The position numbers were made by a program, and so were the translations under genes. Shown here piece after piece: positions 9,015-18,211 of a DNA stretch of 64,000 nucleotides. Origin of the DNA: CAZHVS01 sp964536015 (GTDB lineage: Bacteria; Bacteroidota; Ignavibacteria; Ignavibacteriales; Ignavibacteriaceae); NCBI GenBank assembly GCA_964536015.1, contig CAZHVS010000011.1:1-64000 (forward strand), read 5' to 3'. The notes beneath the pieces are model-generated. The model did no database searches, had not been told where the DNA came from, and saw only the letters and a program-made list of their open reading frames with translations. The number at the start of each line of letters is the position of its first letter. Position 1 is the first letter of the stretch.

Positions 9015-9982
9015 ACAACCTCCGTATTAGAAATAGAATCAATTGAAATCTTACCAAAACGTTTTTGGTAGAGTGATACGGCAATAACTCCAACAAGTAC
9101 TGCGAACCATAAAGTTGCTACTCTGATGATAAATGTTGAAGCTACAGCAATATCTTTAGAAACACTTTTTTGTATCAACATTATTGTAAGCGAGCCTTCG
9201 GTAACACCAAGTCCACCAGGAAGCATTGAAATTGCTCCAACTATTGTAGCAAAAGCATAACTAAACGCTGACCATAATATTGAAACTTCTACTGCAAAGT
9301 TAGTTAGAACCAGATAATATCCCAAACACTCAAGAAACCATGATACTAAGCTTAACAGACTCATCAATACAATTGGTTTAAACTGCAAAAGTATATACGA
9401 ACTTTCATAAGCAGTGTGAATTTTTTCAATATGTTTTTTTAGAAAAGAAAATTTTTCAAAAAAATTAATGATTTTTATTGCAAGAGATTTCTGACTGACT
9501 ATAAAAATTACTAATAAAAAAAATACTCCTACTGCAGCAACAATAATTCTTCCATAATCGAATACATAAGCACCAATTAGTCCAATCATAACAAGAGAAA
9601 CAAAATCTGTTATTCTTTCAGCAAAAATAATCGGAGCAGTTTTACTTACGGGTTCATTTACAACTTGCTTGACAAGGTATGCTTTTAACAATTCACCCAT
9701 TTTACCGGGAGTAACACTCATTATTAATCCTGACATAAAAATTGCAAATGAATCAACTTTAGTAATTTTTATTTTAAGCAGATGGAGATAGTAATCCCAT
9801 TTGAAGAAGCGAGAAATGTAATTAAGAAAAGATAAGCTAAGTATTACCGGTATTAACCATAAACTGAATTTACTAAAAGCAAAAATTACCTGTTTGTAAT
9901 CTGCATAAATTGTAAATGCAAGATAGATTAATCCTGCAATTCCAAGAGACATAAATATTTTCTTCTTAACTTTTTCTAACAC
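9011..9982 (-). CDS. LPG-synthase-like flippase/transmembrane protein (UPF0104)
   Basis: The 323-residue polytopic protein has about 8 hydrophobic segments. Motifs such as S-V-T-P-G-K-M-G-E-L-L-K and M-L-P-G-G-L-G-V-T-E-G match the lysylphosphatidylglycerol synthase transmembrane family (PF03706, YbhN/AglD type). No C-terminal aminoacyl-transferase domain is present, so it is the membrane module only; a lipid-handling role is likely but the substrate is unknown. It starts at GTG sharing one base with the stop of maf and overlaps icd by 4 bases, placing all in one minus-strand operon. Confidence 0.85.
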   Translation of the reverse strand: MLEKVKKKIFMSLGIAGLIYLAFTIYADYKQVIFAFSKFSLWLIPVILSLSFLNYISRFFKWDYYLHLLKIKITKVDSFAIFMSGLIMSVTPGKMGELLKAYLVKQVVNEPVSKTAPIIFAERITDFVSLVMIGLIGAYVFDYGRIIVAAVGVFFLLVIFIVSQKSLAIKIINFFEKFSFLKKHIEKIHTAYESSYILLQFKPIVLMSLLSLVSWFLECLGYYLVLTNFAVEVSILWSAFSYAFATIVGAISMLPGGLGVTEGSLTIMLIQKSVSKDIAVASTFIIRVATLWFAVLVGVIAVSLYQKRFGKISIDSISNTEVV

Positions 9983-10563
9983 TATAAAACCTTTAAAATT
10001 GATTGGTAAACTTTTGTTAACGGAAGCCCAACGACATTATAATAACATCCGTTTATTTTAGTAATAAATACAGCTCCATAATCATCCTGGATTCCGTACG
10101 AACCTGCTTTATCCATTGGACTGCCTGTTTTTATGTAATCTTTGATTTCAATATCTTTTAATTTTCTGAAAGTTACATTAGTTTTCTCATAGTCCAGTAT
10201 TATCTTTTTGTTTGATGAATTAAAGACTGCAAAACCTGTGTAAACGATATGAGTTTTCCCGCTAAGGTACTTCAACATTTTAAAAGCATCCTTTTTATCT
10301 TTTGGTTTACCCAGTATTTTATTTTTGTAAACAACGATAGTATCTGCTGTTATTATTATTCCATCTTTTATTTCTTTCAGAGCTATTTGCATTTTTTCGT
10401 TAGCAATTCTTGTTGCAGTTGCAGATGGTTTTTCATTCTTTCTGAAAACTTCATCGTAATGAAGTTCAATTACTTTTGCATCAATATTTATTTGATGAAG
10501 CAGTTTCTTTCTTCTGGGTGATTTTGAAGCAAGATAAATTTTATGCGGTAATTTATTCATCAT
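9982..10563 (-). CDS. maf: Maf-family nucleoside triphosphate pyrophosphatase
   Basis: The 193-residue protein opens with L-A-S-K-S-P-R-R-K-K-L-L, the Maf signature, and contains ITADTIVVYKNKILGKPKD, the usual catalytic Asp and substrate loop. Maf proteins hydrolyse dTTP/UTP or modified nucleotides and may link to septation arrest. Two adjacent ATG codons (10563 and 10560) could be the start. The gene overlaps the end of the SpoIID-like gene by 11 bases, indicating translational coupling. Confidence 0.92.
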   Translation of the reverse strand: MMNKLPHKIYLASKSPRRKKLLHQINIDAKVIELHYDEVFRKNEKPSATATRIANEKMQIALKEIKDGIIITADTIVVYKNKILGKPKDKKDAFKMLKYLSGKTHIVYTGFAVFNSSNKKIILDYEKTNVTFRKLKDIEIKDYIKTGSPMDKAGSYGIQDDYGAVFITKINGCYYNVVGLPLTKVYQSILKVL

Positions 10564-11746
10564 ATTTTTTTAATTGAGTTCCTGGAAAATAAAATTGTAG
10601 AATATCCTGATAGTTTTTGCCAAGCACAGATTGCTGTAAAGCTCCCCATTGACACATTCCAACTCCGTGTCCATTGCCTTTTCCTGTCAAGATTACCTTT
10701 GTAAGAATTGAGTCCTGATATTGTTTAAGAATATTAAAATTAAGGCTTCTCAAAATTCCTCCGTTGTCTTTTCTGCGGAAGATGTTACGTATTTTTTTTG
10801 AAGGAATTATTAGAGAATCCTTGTTGGTAAAAGTAATTTTCAATTCTTCTACCCGTTCTGACGGGAATCTTTTTGTAATTTCAATATCAAGTAAATTAAG
10901 AGTTTTATCACTTCCTTCACTTTTATTTAACATTTCAATGATTTCTTTTGGTGGATATTTTTCTTCCCAATTAAAAGAAGGGGAAACTGAACAATAAGGT
11001 TCAATACCATCAGATTTTTGTTTTAAATAAGGTGCGTCAACCTTTGCGAATACATTTTTTGCTTCTTCAATGATTCCTCCGCAAGTAGAATGATAAAAAA
11101 CTTCTGCAGGAGAATTATTATAGTATAAAATTATTCCTCTTGTTTCGTCAACTGCATCTGAAAAAATTTTTTTTTCTACAGAAGCTCCGCCATAAACCTG
11201 ATCATTAATATCAGGTTTTACATTATAATAATTGTTTGATATTCTATTCATTGCAAAGGTTCTTGCCGTAATTGCGAATGCTTTAAGTGCTTCATAATGT
11301 GCCTGGTTAATATCATTTATGCCCATCTCTATAGGCAAGACACCTTTTAAATAATCTTCAATACTAAGCTGATTTACAATAGATATTTTTCCATTTATGT
11401 AAATCACTTCAATTGAACCTCTATAAGGTTTGCTTTTGTATTGAATAAATTCAGCGTCTTTTTTAGATAAATAATAAAATTTTTGTCCCTCAAGTTCTTT
11501 ATCTGCAATTCGTATAATTAAATTATTCTTATTGGCAATGAAATGTATCTTATTATTCTTTTTTATTAGAGCAATTTTTTCTTCATTCTGATTGAAAAGA
11601 AACAATTCAACCTTATTTATAAAAGTGTAGGAAGAAAGATTGTCGTCAAGAAGAACTTTAATTTGTTTTTCTGCTTTGGTGCAATTGCTTATTGAAACAA
11701 AGATTAGAAACAATACAAATAAAACAAAAGGTGAAATTCTGTTCAC
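10553..11746 (-). CDS. SpoIID/LytB-domain lipoprotein (probable peptidoglycan lytic enzyme)
   Basis: The 397-residue protein starts at GTG with a hydrophobic leader ending ...SISNC, a likely though non-ideal lipobox. The middle contains I-E-D-Y-L-K-G-V-L-P-I-E-M and the C-terminus N-G-H-G-V-G-M-C-Q-W-G-A, both hallmarks of SpoIID/LytB proteins. In Bacillus, SpoIID cleaves peptidoglycan glycan strands. Here it is probably an envelope-attached cell-wall remodelling enzyme. It heads the SpoIID-maf-UPF0104-icd run of overlapping genes. Confidence 0.85.
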   Translation of the reverse strand: MNRISPFVLFVLFLIFVSISNCTKAEKQIKVLLDDNLSSYTFINKVELFLFNQNEEKIALIKKNNKIHFIANKNNLIIRIADKELEGQKFYYLSKKDAEFIQYKSKPYRGSIEVIYINGKISIVNQLSIEDYLKGVLPIEMGINDINQAHYEALKAFAITARTFAMNRISNNYYNVKPDINDQVYGGASVEKKIFSDAVDETRGIILYYNNSPAEVFYHSTCGGIIEEAKNVFAKVDAPYLKQKSDGIEPYCSVSPSFNWEEKYPPKEIIEMLNKSEGSDKTLNLLDIEITKRFPSERVEELKITFTNKDSLIIPSKKIRNIFRRKDNGGILRSLNFNILKQYQDSILTKVILTGKGNGHGVGMCQWGALQQSVLGKNYQDILQFYFPGTQLKKYDE

Positions 11747-11805
11747 TGAAATATATTTTTTTTGATGCGTAAGATAAGGAATGAAATGAATTAGCAGAAA
11801 AAAAA

Positions 11806-12201
11806 TTATCTAAACATTGCTTTTATGCTTCCCCATGTCTTTTTGATTCCGGAAACACTATGGGAAACAGTTAATTCTTTTGAATAGGAAGCTGAATTAT
11901 CAGTATTAACAATTTTAATACGGTAAATAAAAACTACGTCATTTGGTTTGTATGCGTTTTCATCAATAAAGCTATAATAAGAGTTGCTGCCTTTAGGAGC
12001 AATTGTAGCAATAGTTATATAACCGCTTTGAAGTGTTTTTCTTTCAACTTCAAAACTGTGAATGTTGCTTTCTTCTCCTGTTTTCCATTCGAGCTTAACA
12101 CCATCGCCATAACTCTTAGCCTGGAAGAATTCGAAGAATGCACCTGCAAACGCAGTTACAATCGCTAATAATACTGTTATTGTTAAAACTTTTATTTTCA
12201 C
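11806..12201 (-). CDS. Small exported protein: stand-alone copy of a T9SS linker module
   Basis: The 131-residue protein starts at GTG and has a hydrophobic leader (about 1-20). The rest, with G-V-K-L-E-W-K-T-G-E-E-S-N and F-E-V-E-R-K, then ...YRIKIVNTDNS, follows the pattern of the Ig/fibronectin-like module that precedes the sorting domain in the large secreted proteins here (for example L-L-N-W-T-T-A-S-E-K-N-N-Q-G-F-F-I-E-R-K in the gene at 51010). It has no NYPNPFNP domain. Function unknown; a small envelope or adaptor protein is a guess. Confidence 0.7.
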   Translation of the reverse strand: MKIKVLTITVLLAIVTAFAGAFFEFFQAKSYGDGVKLEWKTGEESNIHSFEVERKTLQSGYITIATIAPKGSNSYYSFIDENAYKPNDVVFIYRIKIVNTDNSASYSKELTVSHSVSGIKKTWGSIKAMFR

Positions 12202-12331
12202 AGCAAAAAAATATTCGTTTATTATGTAAAAGTCAAGTTTTAATTATCTCTCCGAATAATATTTATTGTTTAACTCTAAAATGATTATTAGGTTAACAGG
12301 CAAATTTTAGTTGATTATTGAAAGGCATCTT

Positions 12332-14395
12332 ATGAAATTATTTTCAAAATTACTGTGGCTTTTTATTCCATTTATTATACAAGGACAAATTATGAAACCT
12401 GCGTGGATTGATAATTCGAAAATAAAACTTGAAAAACAATTGATTGAAAAATTTGGGGAAAAACAAAAGGAGCGCATTGTTAAAGGTTTGAAGCAGGTAT
12501 CTGATTTCTGGCGAGATGGAGACGGGAATCAGCAAGAATTCGAAAATTTTGTAATGCAGAATTTTGCTGGAAAAAATTCTGATCTTGATATTATGTTCAA
12601 CCGTTATGAATATCTTCTTGAAAAACTCGATGGACATATGGCTGAGATTGGGAGAGAATTTCGTTTACAAACCGAACTCGATCTTGGTGAAATTTTTCCT
12701 TTTGATGAACAGTTTGCCGGTTATAATCCTGCAGCTCATATTAATGATGATTTTTTTGAAAATAAAATTGCATTTATAGTTCTTTTAAACTTTCCTTTAA
12801 AAACATTAGAAGAAAAAATTATTGAAGGTGAAAAGTGGACAAGAAGGCAGTGGGCTGAGGTTCGTCTTGCAGAAAGATTTTCAAAAAGAATTCCAGCGTC
12901 AGTATATCTTGAGGTAACAAAAGCTCAGGCAAAATCTGATCAATACATAGCAGATTACAACATCTTTATGTACAACCTTGTCAATGATAAAGGAGAAAGA
13001 TTATTTCCAAAAGGAATGCGTTTGCTTTCTCATTGGAATTTGCGTGATGAAATAAAAGCTGATTACAACGATCCTGTGAATGGTTTTGCAAAACAACAGA
13101 CAATTCAAAAAGTTATGGAAAATATAGTTCTACAAATTATTCCGGAAGTTGTAGTAAATAATCCAAATTATGATTGGAATCCATTTACAAATGAAGTAAA
13201 AGTTGCCAATGAGATTGATTCCAATTTTCCTGTCATAAAAGATTCAAAAACATTGAGCCACCCCGAGCCAAATACAAGATATGAAGTATGGCTTAACACT
13301 TTTCTTGCTTCAAAATTAATTGATCCATATTCACCAACAGCTCCTACTCACATTGAAAGAAGATTCAATGAAGACCGAGAGTTATCGGAAGAACGAGTGA
13401 AAAAAATGTTTGAGGATGTTTTGTCTTCACCACTTGTTCCTAAAGTTGCTCAGTTAATTGAAACAAGACTCGGAAGAAAATTAGAGCCATTTGATATATG
13501 GTATAATGGATTCAGGCCGAGAGGAATTTACACTGAAGATCAATTGAATGAAATCACAAGAAAAAAATATCCTGATGCTCAGGCATTCAAAAATGATATT
13601 CCGAATATTCTTATCAAACTTGGTTTTTCTCCAGATAGAGCTAAATACATTTCTGATAATATTATGGTCGATCCTGCAAGAGGTTCTGGTCACGCACTTG
13701 GTTCAGCAATGAGATTTGCTAAAGCTTATCTGCGAACAAGAGTAGCAAAAGATGGCATGGACTACAAAGGATTTAACATTGCTATTCACGAGCTTGGACA
13801 TAATGTAGAGCAAACATTATCGCTTAATGATATTGATCATACTTTATTACAAGGAGTTCCCAACACTGCATTTACGGAAGCTTTTGCATTTGTATTTCAA
13901 GCACAGGATTTATTCTTACTTGGTCTCTCCAATCCTGATGAAAAAAGCGAAGCTTTAAAAACAATTAATGATTTCTGGGCTGTATATGAAATTGCAGGAG
14001 TTTCTTTAGTTGATATGGAAGCATGGCATTGGCTTTATAAAAATCCAAATGCAACCCCTGAACAATTTAAAAATGCTGTTATAAAAATTGCAAAAGATGT
14101 ATGGAACAAATATTACGCTCCTGTGTTGGGACATAAAGATGTTGTTTTGCTTGCAATTTATTCTCATATGATTCATTCGTTTCTTTATCTTCCGGATTAT
14201 CCAATTGGGCACTTAATAGCTCACCAGGTAGAAGACCAGATGAAGAAAGTCGGAAGCATTGGAAAAGAATTCGAAAGAATGGCTGTACTCGGAAGAATAT
14301 CTCCGGATTTATGGATGAAAACTGCAACCGGAAGTCTGGTCGGTCCGGAAGCACTTTTAAAAGCTACTGAAGAAGCATTGAAGAAGATAAAGTAA
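12332..14395 (+). CDS. Exported HELGH metallopeptidase-like protein
   Basis: The frame is open from TTG 12311, but GAAAGG lies 6 bases before ATG 12332, which also begins a proper signal peptide (residues 1-19, MKLFSKLL... to IIQGQ); I choose it (687 residues). HELGH at 486-490 and Glu516 in F-T-E-A-F-A-F, 26 residues after the HExxH end, form a plausible gluzincin-type zinc site. The rest, about 480 N-terminal residues, is helical-looking and unfamiliar. The protein is probably a periplasmic or surface zinc peptidase, but I cannot name a family. It is flanked by a weak terminator. Confidence 0.7.
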   Translation: MKLFSKLLWLFIPFIIQGQIMKPAWIDNSKIKLEKQLIEKFGEKQKERIVKGLKQVSDFWRDGDGNQQEFENFVMQNFAGKNSDLDIMFNRYEYLLEKLDGHMAEIGREFRLQTELDLGEIFPFDEQFAGYNPAAHINDDFFENKIAFIVLLNFPLKTLEEKIIEGEKWTRRQWAEVRLAERFSKRIPASVYLEVTKAQAKSDQYIADYNIFMYNLVNDKGERLFPKGMRLLSHWNLRDEIKADYNDPVNGFAKQQTIQKVMENIVLQIIPEVVVNNPNYDWNPFTNEVKVANEIDSNFPVIKDSKTLSHPEPNTRYEVWLNTFLASKLIDPYSPTAPTHIERRFNEDRELSEERVKKMFEDVLSSPLVPKVAQLIETRLGRKLEPFDIWYNGFRPRGIYTEDQLNEITRKKYPDAQAFKNDIPNILIKLGFSPDRAKYISDNIMVDPARGSGHALGSAMRFAKAYLRTRVAKDGMDYKGFNIAIHELGHNVEQTLSLNDIDHTLLQGVPNTAFTEAFAFVFQAQDLFLLGLSNPDEKSEALKTINDFWAVYEIAGVSLVDMEAWHWLYKNPNATPEQFKNAVIKIAKDVWNKYYAPVLGHKDVVLLAIYSHMIHSFLYLPDYPIGHLIAHQVEDQMKKVGSIGKEFERMAVLGRISPDLWMKTATGSLVGPEALLKATEEALKKIK

Positions 14396-14734
14396 AAATA
14401 ATTTTTAAGGGACTGTCTGATGGAAAAAATACTGATTAAATTGTGAATTGGACAGTCCTTTGTGAAAAAGTGAGATCGATCCATCTTTTTTATTTACTAA
14501 AACCGGTAATATTGAAAAAGTTGATTTCTTTGAGCTCTATAATATTCTGAGATAGTAATTTTTCATTTCTGGAAAGTTTTTGAGATTCCACTTTTGATTG
14601 CAGATAGTTTGAATAATTGAAAATTAAGTAAATGAACGAAGAATCTTTATTTATTCATATTTTTATATAAAAAACAAATAAGAAATAATAATTGATAACA
14701 ACGATTCTATCGAATCAATTAAGAAAGAGATAAA
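14396..14734. other. Intergenic region between convergent genes
   Basis: It holds a stem-loop at 14407-14461 and AT-rich sequence with no convincing frame or RNA gene. The metallopeptidase gene (plus) and aldehyde dehydrogenase gene (minus) converge on it. Confidence 0.6.
14407..14461 (+). terminator. Stem-loop, weak terminator candidate
   Basis: AAGGGACTGTC pairs with GACAGTCCTTT (one G-T pair) around a loop of about 33 bases, 11 bases after the stop of the metallopeptidase gene. The loop is long and the T run short, so it may be a processing or stabilising structure instead. Confidence 0.45.
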
Positions 14735-16309
14735 TTAAAACTTAAACTCTTTTATAATTTTCTGGATTTCTTCTTCGCTAATTCCTGCGCCGTAACCTGC
14801 TGATTTTTTTTCATCATTACCTTGCACTGGTTTAATAGCTTTGAATGATTGCTGTAAAGGTGGATTTCCGGCTCTAGCTTTTAGTCTCTCTTCTATATCG
14901 TGCACAAAACTTCCGCTTACAGTTTGTGTATGCGGACTAATACCACTTAAAGAATTTCCGCTGTTAATAGGGTTTGTTTCAAATGCAACGTATTTAATAT
15001 TCATCATATGTTTTGCTGAAACGTTCTCAGATACAATTGAGCCGCCCCACGTTCCGGGTCCCAATGTTAATGCTGGTAACAAAGCAGTGGTATATCCTAC
15101 AGCACCAACGGAAGAAACAGTATTAACCAAAATTCTGAATGCAGGTTTTTCTAAAGCGAATTTCATAATAATATCATTATCGTTGGAGTGAATTACCATT
15201 GTATGCCCAATACCACCAAATGATAACAAGTCGATACACTTATGGCAGCCTTCAAGCCAGCCATCAACAGTATAAAAAGCAAGGATAGGGGAGAGTTTTT
15301 CAACGCTTAAAGGTTCATGTTTGCCAACTTCTGTACATTCAGCTATTAATACTGTAGTTGTTTCAGGAACTTTGAACCCCGCATATTGGGCAATCCAGGC
15401 AGCGGGTTTACCAACTATTTCAGGATTAATTCGTCCATCTTTCAGAATTGCCTTTGCAAGTTTTTGTTTTTCATCTGCATTTACAAAGTAACCGCCTTGC
15501 AGTTTTGATTCTTCAATTGCTTTTTCTCTTAATGGTCTATCAACTATCATAGATTGTTCAGAAGAGCATAAAGTACCGTTATCGAAGGTTGTACCGTAAA
15601 TAATATCTGCAACAGCTTTTTTGTAATTTGCAGTTTTTTCAATAAATGCCGGAACATTGCCAGCACCAACTCCATATGCAGGTTTGCCAGAAGAGTAAGC
15701 CGCTTTAACCATTTGATTGCTACCGGTTGCTAAAATTATTGCAATGTTTTTATCGTGCATCAAAGCGTCGGTTCCTTCCAGTGTAGGGTTTGCCATGCAT
15801 TGAATAAGTCCTTTAGGTGCGCCTGCTTTTTCTGCTGCATCTGCAACCACACGAAGAGCATCAATTGTGCAATTAACTGTTCTAGGATGAGGACTTGCAA
15901 CAATACCATTTCTGCATTTTAAAGAAATAATTGCTTTGTACATTGCAGTGGAAGTAGGATTTGTTGAAGGAATCAGAGCTGCAACTACTCCCATCGGTTC
16001 AGCAATTTTTAAAACTTTTCCATTTGCCTCTGTACCAATTACTCCAACAGATTTTAAATCTTTTATCGATTCCCATACATTTCTGGTTGCAAATTGATTT
16101 TTGATAACTTTATCCTGCCATTTGCCGAAACCACTTTCCTCGCAAGCAAATTTTGCGAGTCGTTCAGCTTGAGCAAAACCGGCATCAACCATTGCTTTAA
16201 CAATTTTGTCAACCTGTTCCTGAGAATAATGTTTGAACTCTAATTGAGCTTCTTTTGCTTTTTTTGCAAGGTCTCTTGCTTCCTGAATTGATAAAAGATC
16301 TTTGTCCAT
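14735..16309 (-). CDS. CoA-acylating aldehyde dehydrogenase (EutE/PduP-like) with C-terminal helical tag
   Basis: The 524-residue protein matches the acetylating aldehyde dehydrogenases (EutE, PduP, N-terminal half of AdhE), which turn an aldehyde plus CoA and NAD into acyl-CoA. The catalytic cysteine is Cys248 in D-N-G-T-L-C-S-S-E-Q. I-P-S-T-N-P-T-S-T near residue 113 is the usual nucleotide-site segment. After the catalytic domain a glycine-rich linker (about 493-509) leads to an acidic amphipathic helix ISEEEIQKIIKEFKF at 510-524, resembling peptides that target enzymes into bacterial microcompartments. No shell-protein gene is in this window. The start follows AGGAAA. Confidence 0.85.
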   Translation of the reverse strand: MDKDLLSIQEARDLAKKAKEAQLEFKHYSQEQVDKIVKAMVDAGFAQAERLAKFACEESGFGKWQDKVIKNQFATRNVWESIKDLKSVGVIGTEANGKVLKIAEPMGVVAALIPSTNPTSTAMYKAIISLKCRNGIVASPHPRTVNCTIDALRVVADAAEKAGAPKGLIQCMANPTLEGTDALMHDKNIAIILATGSNQMVKAAYSSGKPAYGVGAGNVPAFIEKTANYKKAVADIIYGTTFDNGTLCSSEQSMIVDRPLREKAIEESKLQGGYFVNADEKQKLAKAILKDGRINPEIVGKPAAWIAQYAGFKVPETTTVLIAECTEVGKHEPLSVEKLSPILAFYTVDGWLEGCHKCIDLLSFGGIGHTMVIHSNDNDIIMKFALEKPAFRILVNTVSSVGAVGYTTALLPALTLGPGTWGGSIVSENVSAKHMMNIKYVAFETNPINSGNSLSGISPHTQTVSGSFVHDIEERLKARAGNPPLQQSFKAIKPVQGNDEKKSAGYGAGISEEEIQKIIKEFKF

Positions 16310-16406
16310 ATTTTTCCTAATATCTTTTTTTACTGTTCAAAATTTATTGAATTAAGAATAATAAAACAATTTTTCTATTCCATCTTTTGAAAAAGTGGAG
16401 GATTTC

Positions 16407-17162
16407 TCATTTTGCAAAGATTTCTTTCAATCTTGAATAACCTGATTTACTAACAGGTAGAACAATATCATTTTTAAGTACAACTCTATACGATTCCTTT
16501 TCATAGAGCTGAATTTGTTTAATGAAATCAATGCGTACAATGTGTGAACGATGAATTCTTAAAAAATCTTTTGGATTAAGATGCTCTTCAAAAAATTTCA
16601 TCGTTTTTTGTTTGATTAGTTTTTCAGAATTTGTGAAAAGCATTACATAATCATCAAGAGCTTCAATTCTTTGCAATGACTCAGTTTGAATAATATTTAT
16701 TTTTTGACCATCTTTAACAACAATCCTATCAAGATACTCTTGCTGGCTTGTGGCTTGTTCAATTAATTTGTGTACCTCTTTATTTGATGATTTATGTTTT
16801 TGAACACGATTAATTGCTTTTTCAACAGCTTCTTTAAATCTCTCAGACGAAAAAGGTTTAAGAAGATAGTCAACGGCACTTACTTCAAAAGCTTTGATTG
16901 CATATTGATCATACGCAGTTGTAAAGATTACTGCAGGAATATCATCAAGCAATTCAAGCATTTCAAAACCTGTTAATTTTGGCATCTGAATATCAAGAAA
17001 GAGGAGATCAGGTTTTAGCTCATTTATTTTTTTTGCACCTTCAAAACCATTTGAACATTCACAAAGTATTTTTATGTTCTGAAAATCTTGTATGTGTTTT
17101 TTTATTATTTCTCTGGCAAGATTTTCATCATCAACGATGATAGCAGTAATTGTATTTTCCAT
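16407..17162 (-). CDS. LytTR-type response regulator
   Basis: The 251-residue protein has a receiver domain (about 5-125) with acidic pair Asp11-Asp12, phosphoacceptor Asp57 in F-L-D-I-Q-M-P and the conserved lysine in L-L-K-P-F, then a LytTR DNA-binding domain (about 150-251, with R-I-H-R-S-H-I-V). It lies 12 bases downstream of the histidine kinase, with the LiaF-like gene upstream. It is probably the output of this three-gene system. Target genes are not evident here. Confidence 0.92.
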   Translation of the reverse strand: MENTITAIIVDDENLAREIIKKHIQDFQNIKILCECSNGFEGAKKINELKPDLLFLDIQMPKLTGFEMLELLDDIPAVIFTTAYDQYAIKAFEVSAVDYLLKPFSSERFKEAVEKAINRVQKHKSSNKEVHKLIEQATSQQEYLDRIVVKDGQKINIIQTESLQRIEALDDYVMLFTNSEKLIKQKTMKFFEEHLNPKDFLRIHRSHIVRIDFIKQIQLYEKESYRVVLKNDIVLPVSKSGYSRLKEIFAK

Positions 17163-17174
17163 TATTTAAAGAAA

Positions 17175-18191
17175 TTAATTTTTATTTTCAACAGGAATAT
17201 ATAAAACAACTCTGAAAAATTTTTCACCTTTTTCTACTTTCAATAAATCATTCCTGTCATAAAAAAGTCGCAATCTTTCTTTTATATTGTTCAAGCCAAC
17301 ACCTTCACCTTTAAATGAAGTTTTCTCATCTTCGTAATCATTTTCAACCTGTAAAGAGATGAAATCTTCAAGGCAAGTTGTTTTTAATCTAATCTGAATT
17401 TTATCAAGAGCTTCATAAACTCCATACTTAATAGCATTCTCAAACAAAGGCTGAAGAATCATATTAGGAACGGGAACATCAACACATTTCAAATCAACTT
17501 CTTTTACAAAATCGAATTTATCAGCAAATCTTATTTTTTCTATTGCAAGATATCTTTCAATATTTTTTATTTCATCTTCGAGCCTGTTAGTTTTTCTTGA
17601 ATCATTTGATAAAGTAAAACGAAGGAAGTCTGCTAATTTAACAGTCATATCTCGTGCTTTTTCAGAATCAATACTTGTAAGTGCAGCAATAGAATTTAAA
17701 CTGTTAAAAATAAAGTGAGGATTAATCTGAAACTTTAGTGATTTTAATTCAGCTTCAGTGACAAGATTTTTTAACTCTGATTCCCGTATAATATTCTGTG
17801 TATTTTTTTCATAGAACTGGAAAAGATAATAGAATAAAGCAAAAATTAAATAAAGAAGTATTCCGACGATTAACTTCAAAATATAAGTGAAATTTATAAT
17901 CGAACTATAAGTCCATTTGAAATTTGGGTCGTTAAGTAGAACAATTACAAGCCAGAAAAGAGTAATTATCAACCCGGCAAAAAAATGAGTAAGATAAAAT
18001 TGTATTAATCTCGTACGCGAAAATTCAACGTATTTTGTAATATATTTTGCAGCCATAAAAACCATCACCAGAATTATTAACCACAGAAAAATTTCTGTAA
18101 TCACCTGGGTGATTGAAATTTTCAAGAAGAATATTGACAGGGCTAATGCTATTATTGCAGCAGCTGCCAGTTCGAGATAATTTTTTTTCAT
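17175..18191 (-). CDS. LytS-like sensor histidine kinase
   Basis: The 338-residue protein has about four membrane helices in the first 125 residues, then a His_kinase domain (PF06580 type) with the phosphorylated histidine His159 in F-Q-I-N-P-H-F-I-F-N-S-L. The C-terminal ATPase part has N-A-I-K-Y-G (N box) and G-E-G-V-G-L-N-N-I (G box). The membrane part is short with little periplasmic loop, so it probably senses through the membrane. It is the partner of the downstream LytTR regulator. Confidence 0.9.
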   Translation of the reverse strand: MKKNYLELAAAAIIALALSIFFLKISITQVITEIFLWLIILVMVFMAAKYITKYVEFSRTRLIQFYLTHFFAGLIITLFWLVIVLLNDPNFKWTYSSIINFTYILKLIVGILLYLIFALFYYLFQFYEKNTQNIIRESELKNLVTEAELKSLKFQINPHFIFNSLNSIAALTSIDSEKARDMTVKLADFLRFTLSNDSRKTNRLEDEIKNIERYLAIEKIRFADKFDFVKEVDLKCVDVPVPNMILQPLFENAIKYGVYEALDKIQIRLKTTCLEDFISLQVENDYEDEKTSFKGEGVGLNNIKERLRLFYDRNDLLKVEKGEKFFRVVLYIPVENKN

Positions 18192-18211
18192 AAGATTATT
18201 CGTTCAAAAAT

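Noticed and set aside
14079..14484. Minus-strand frames near the metallopeptidase 3' end
   Set aside because: They lie largely inside the plus-strand gene and have no start signals or recognisable domains.
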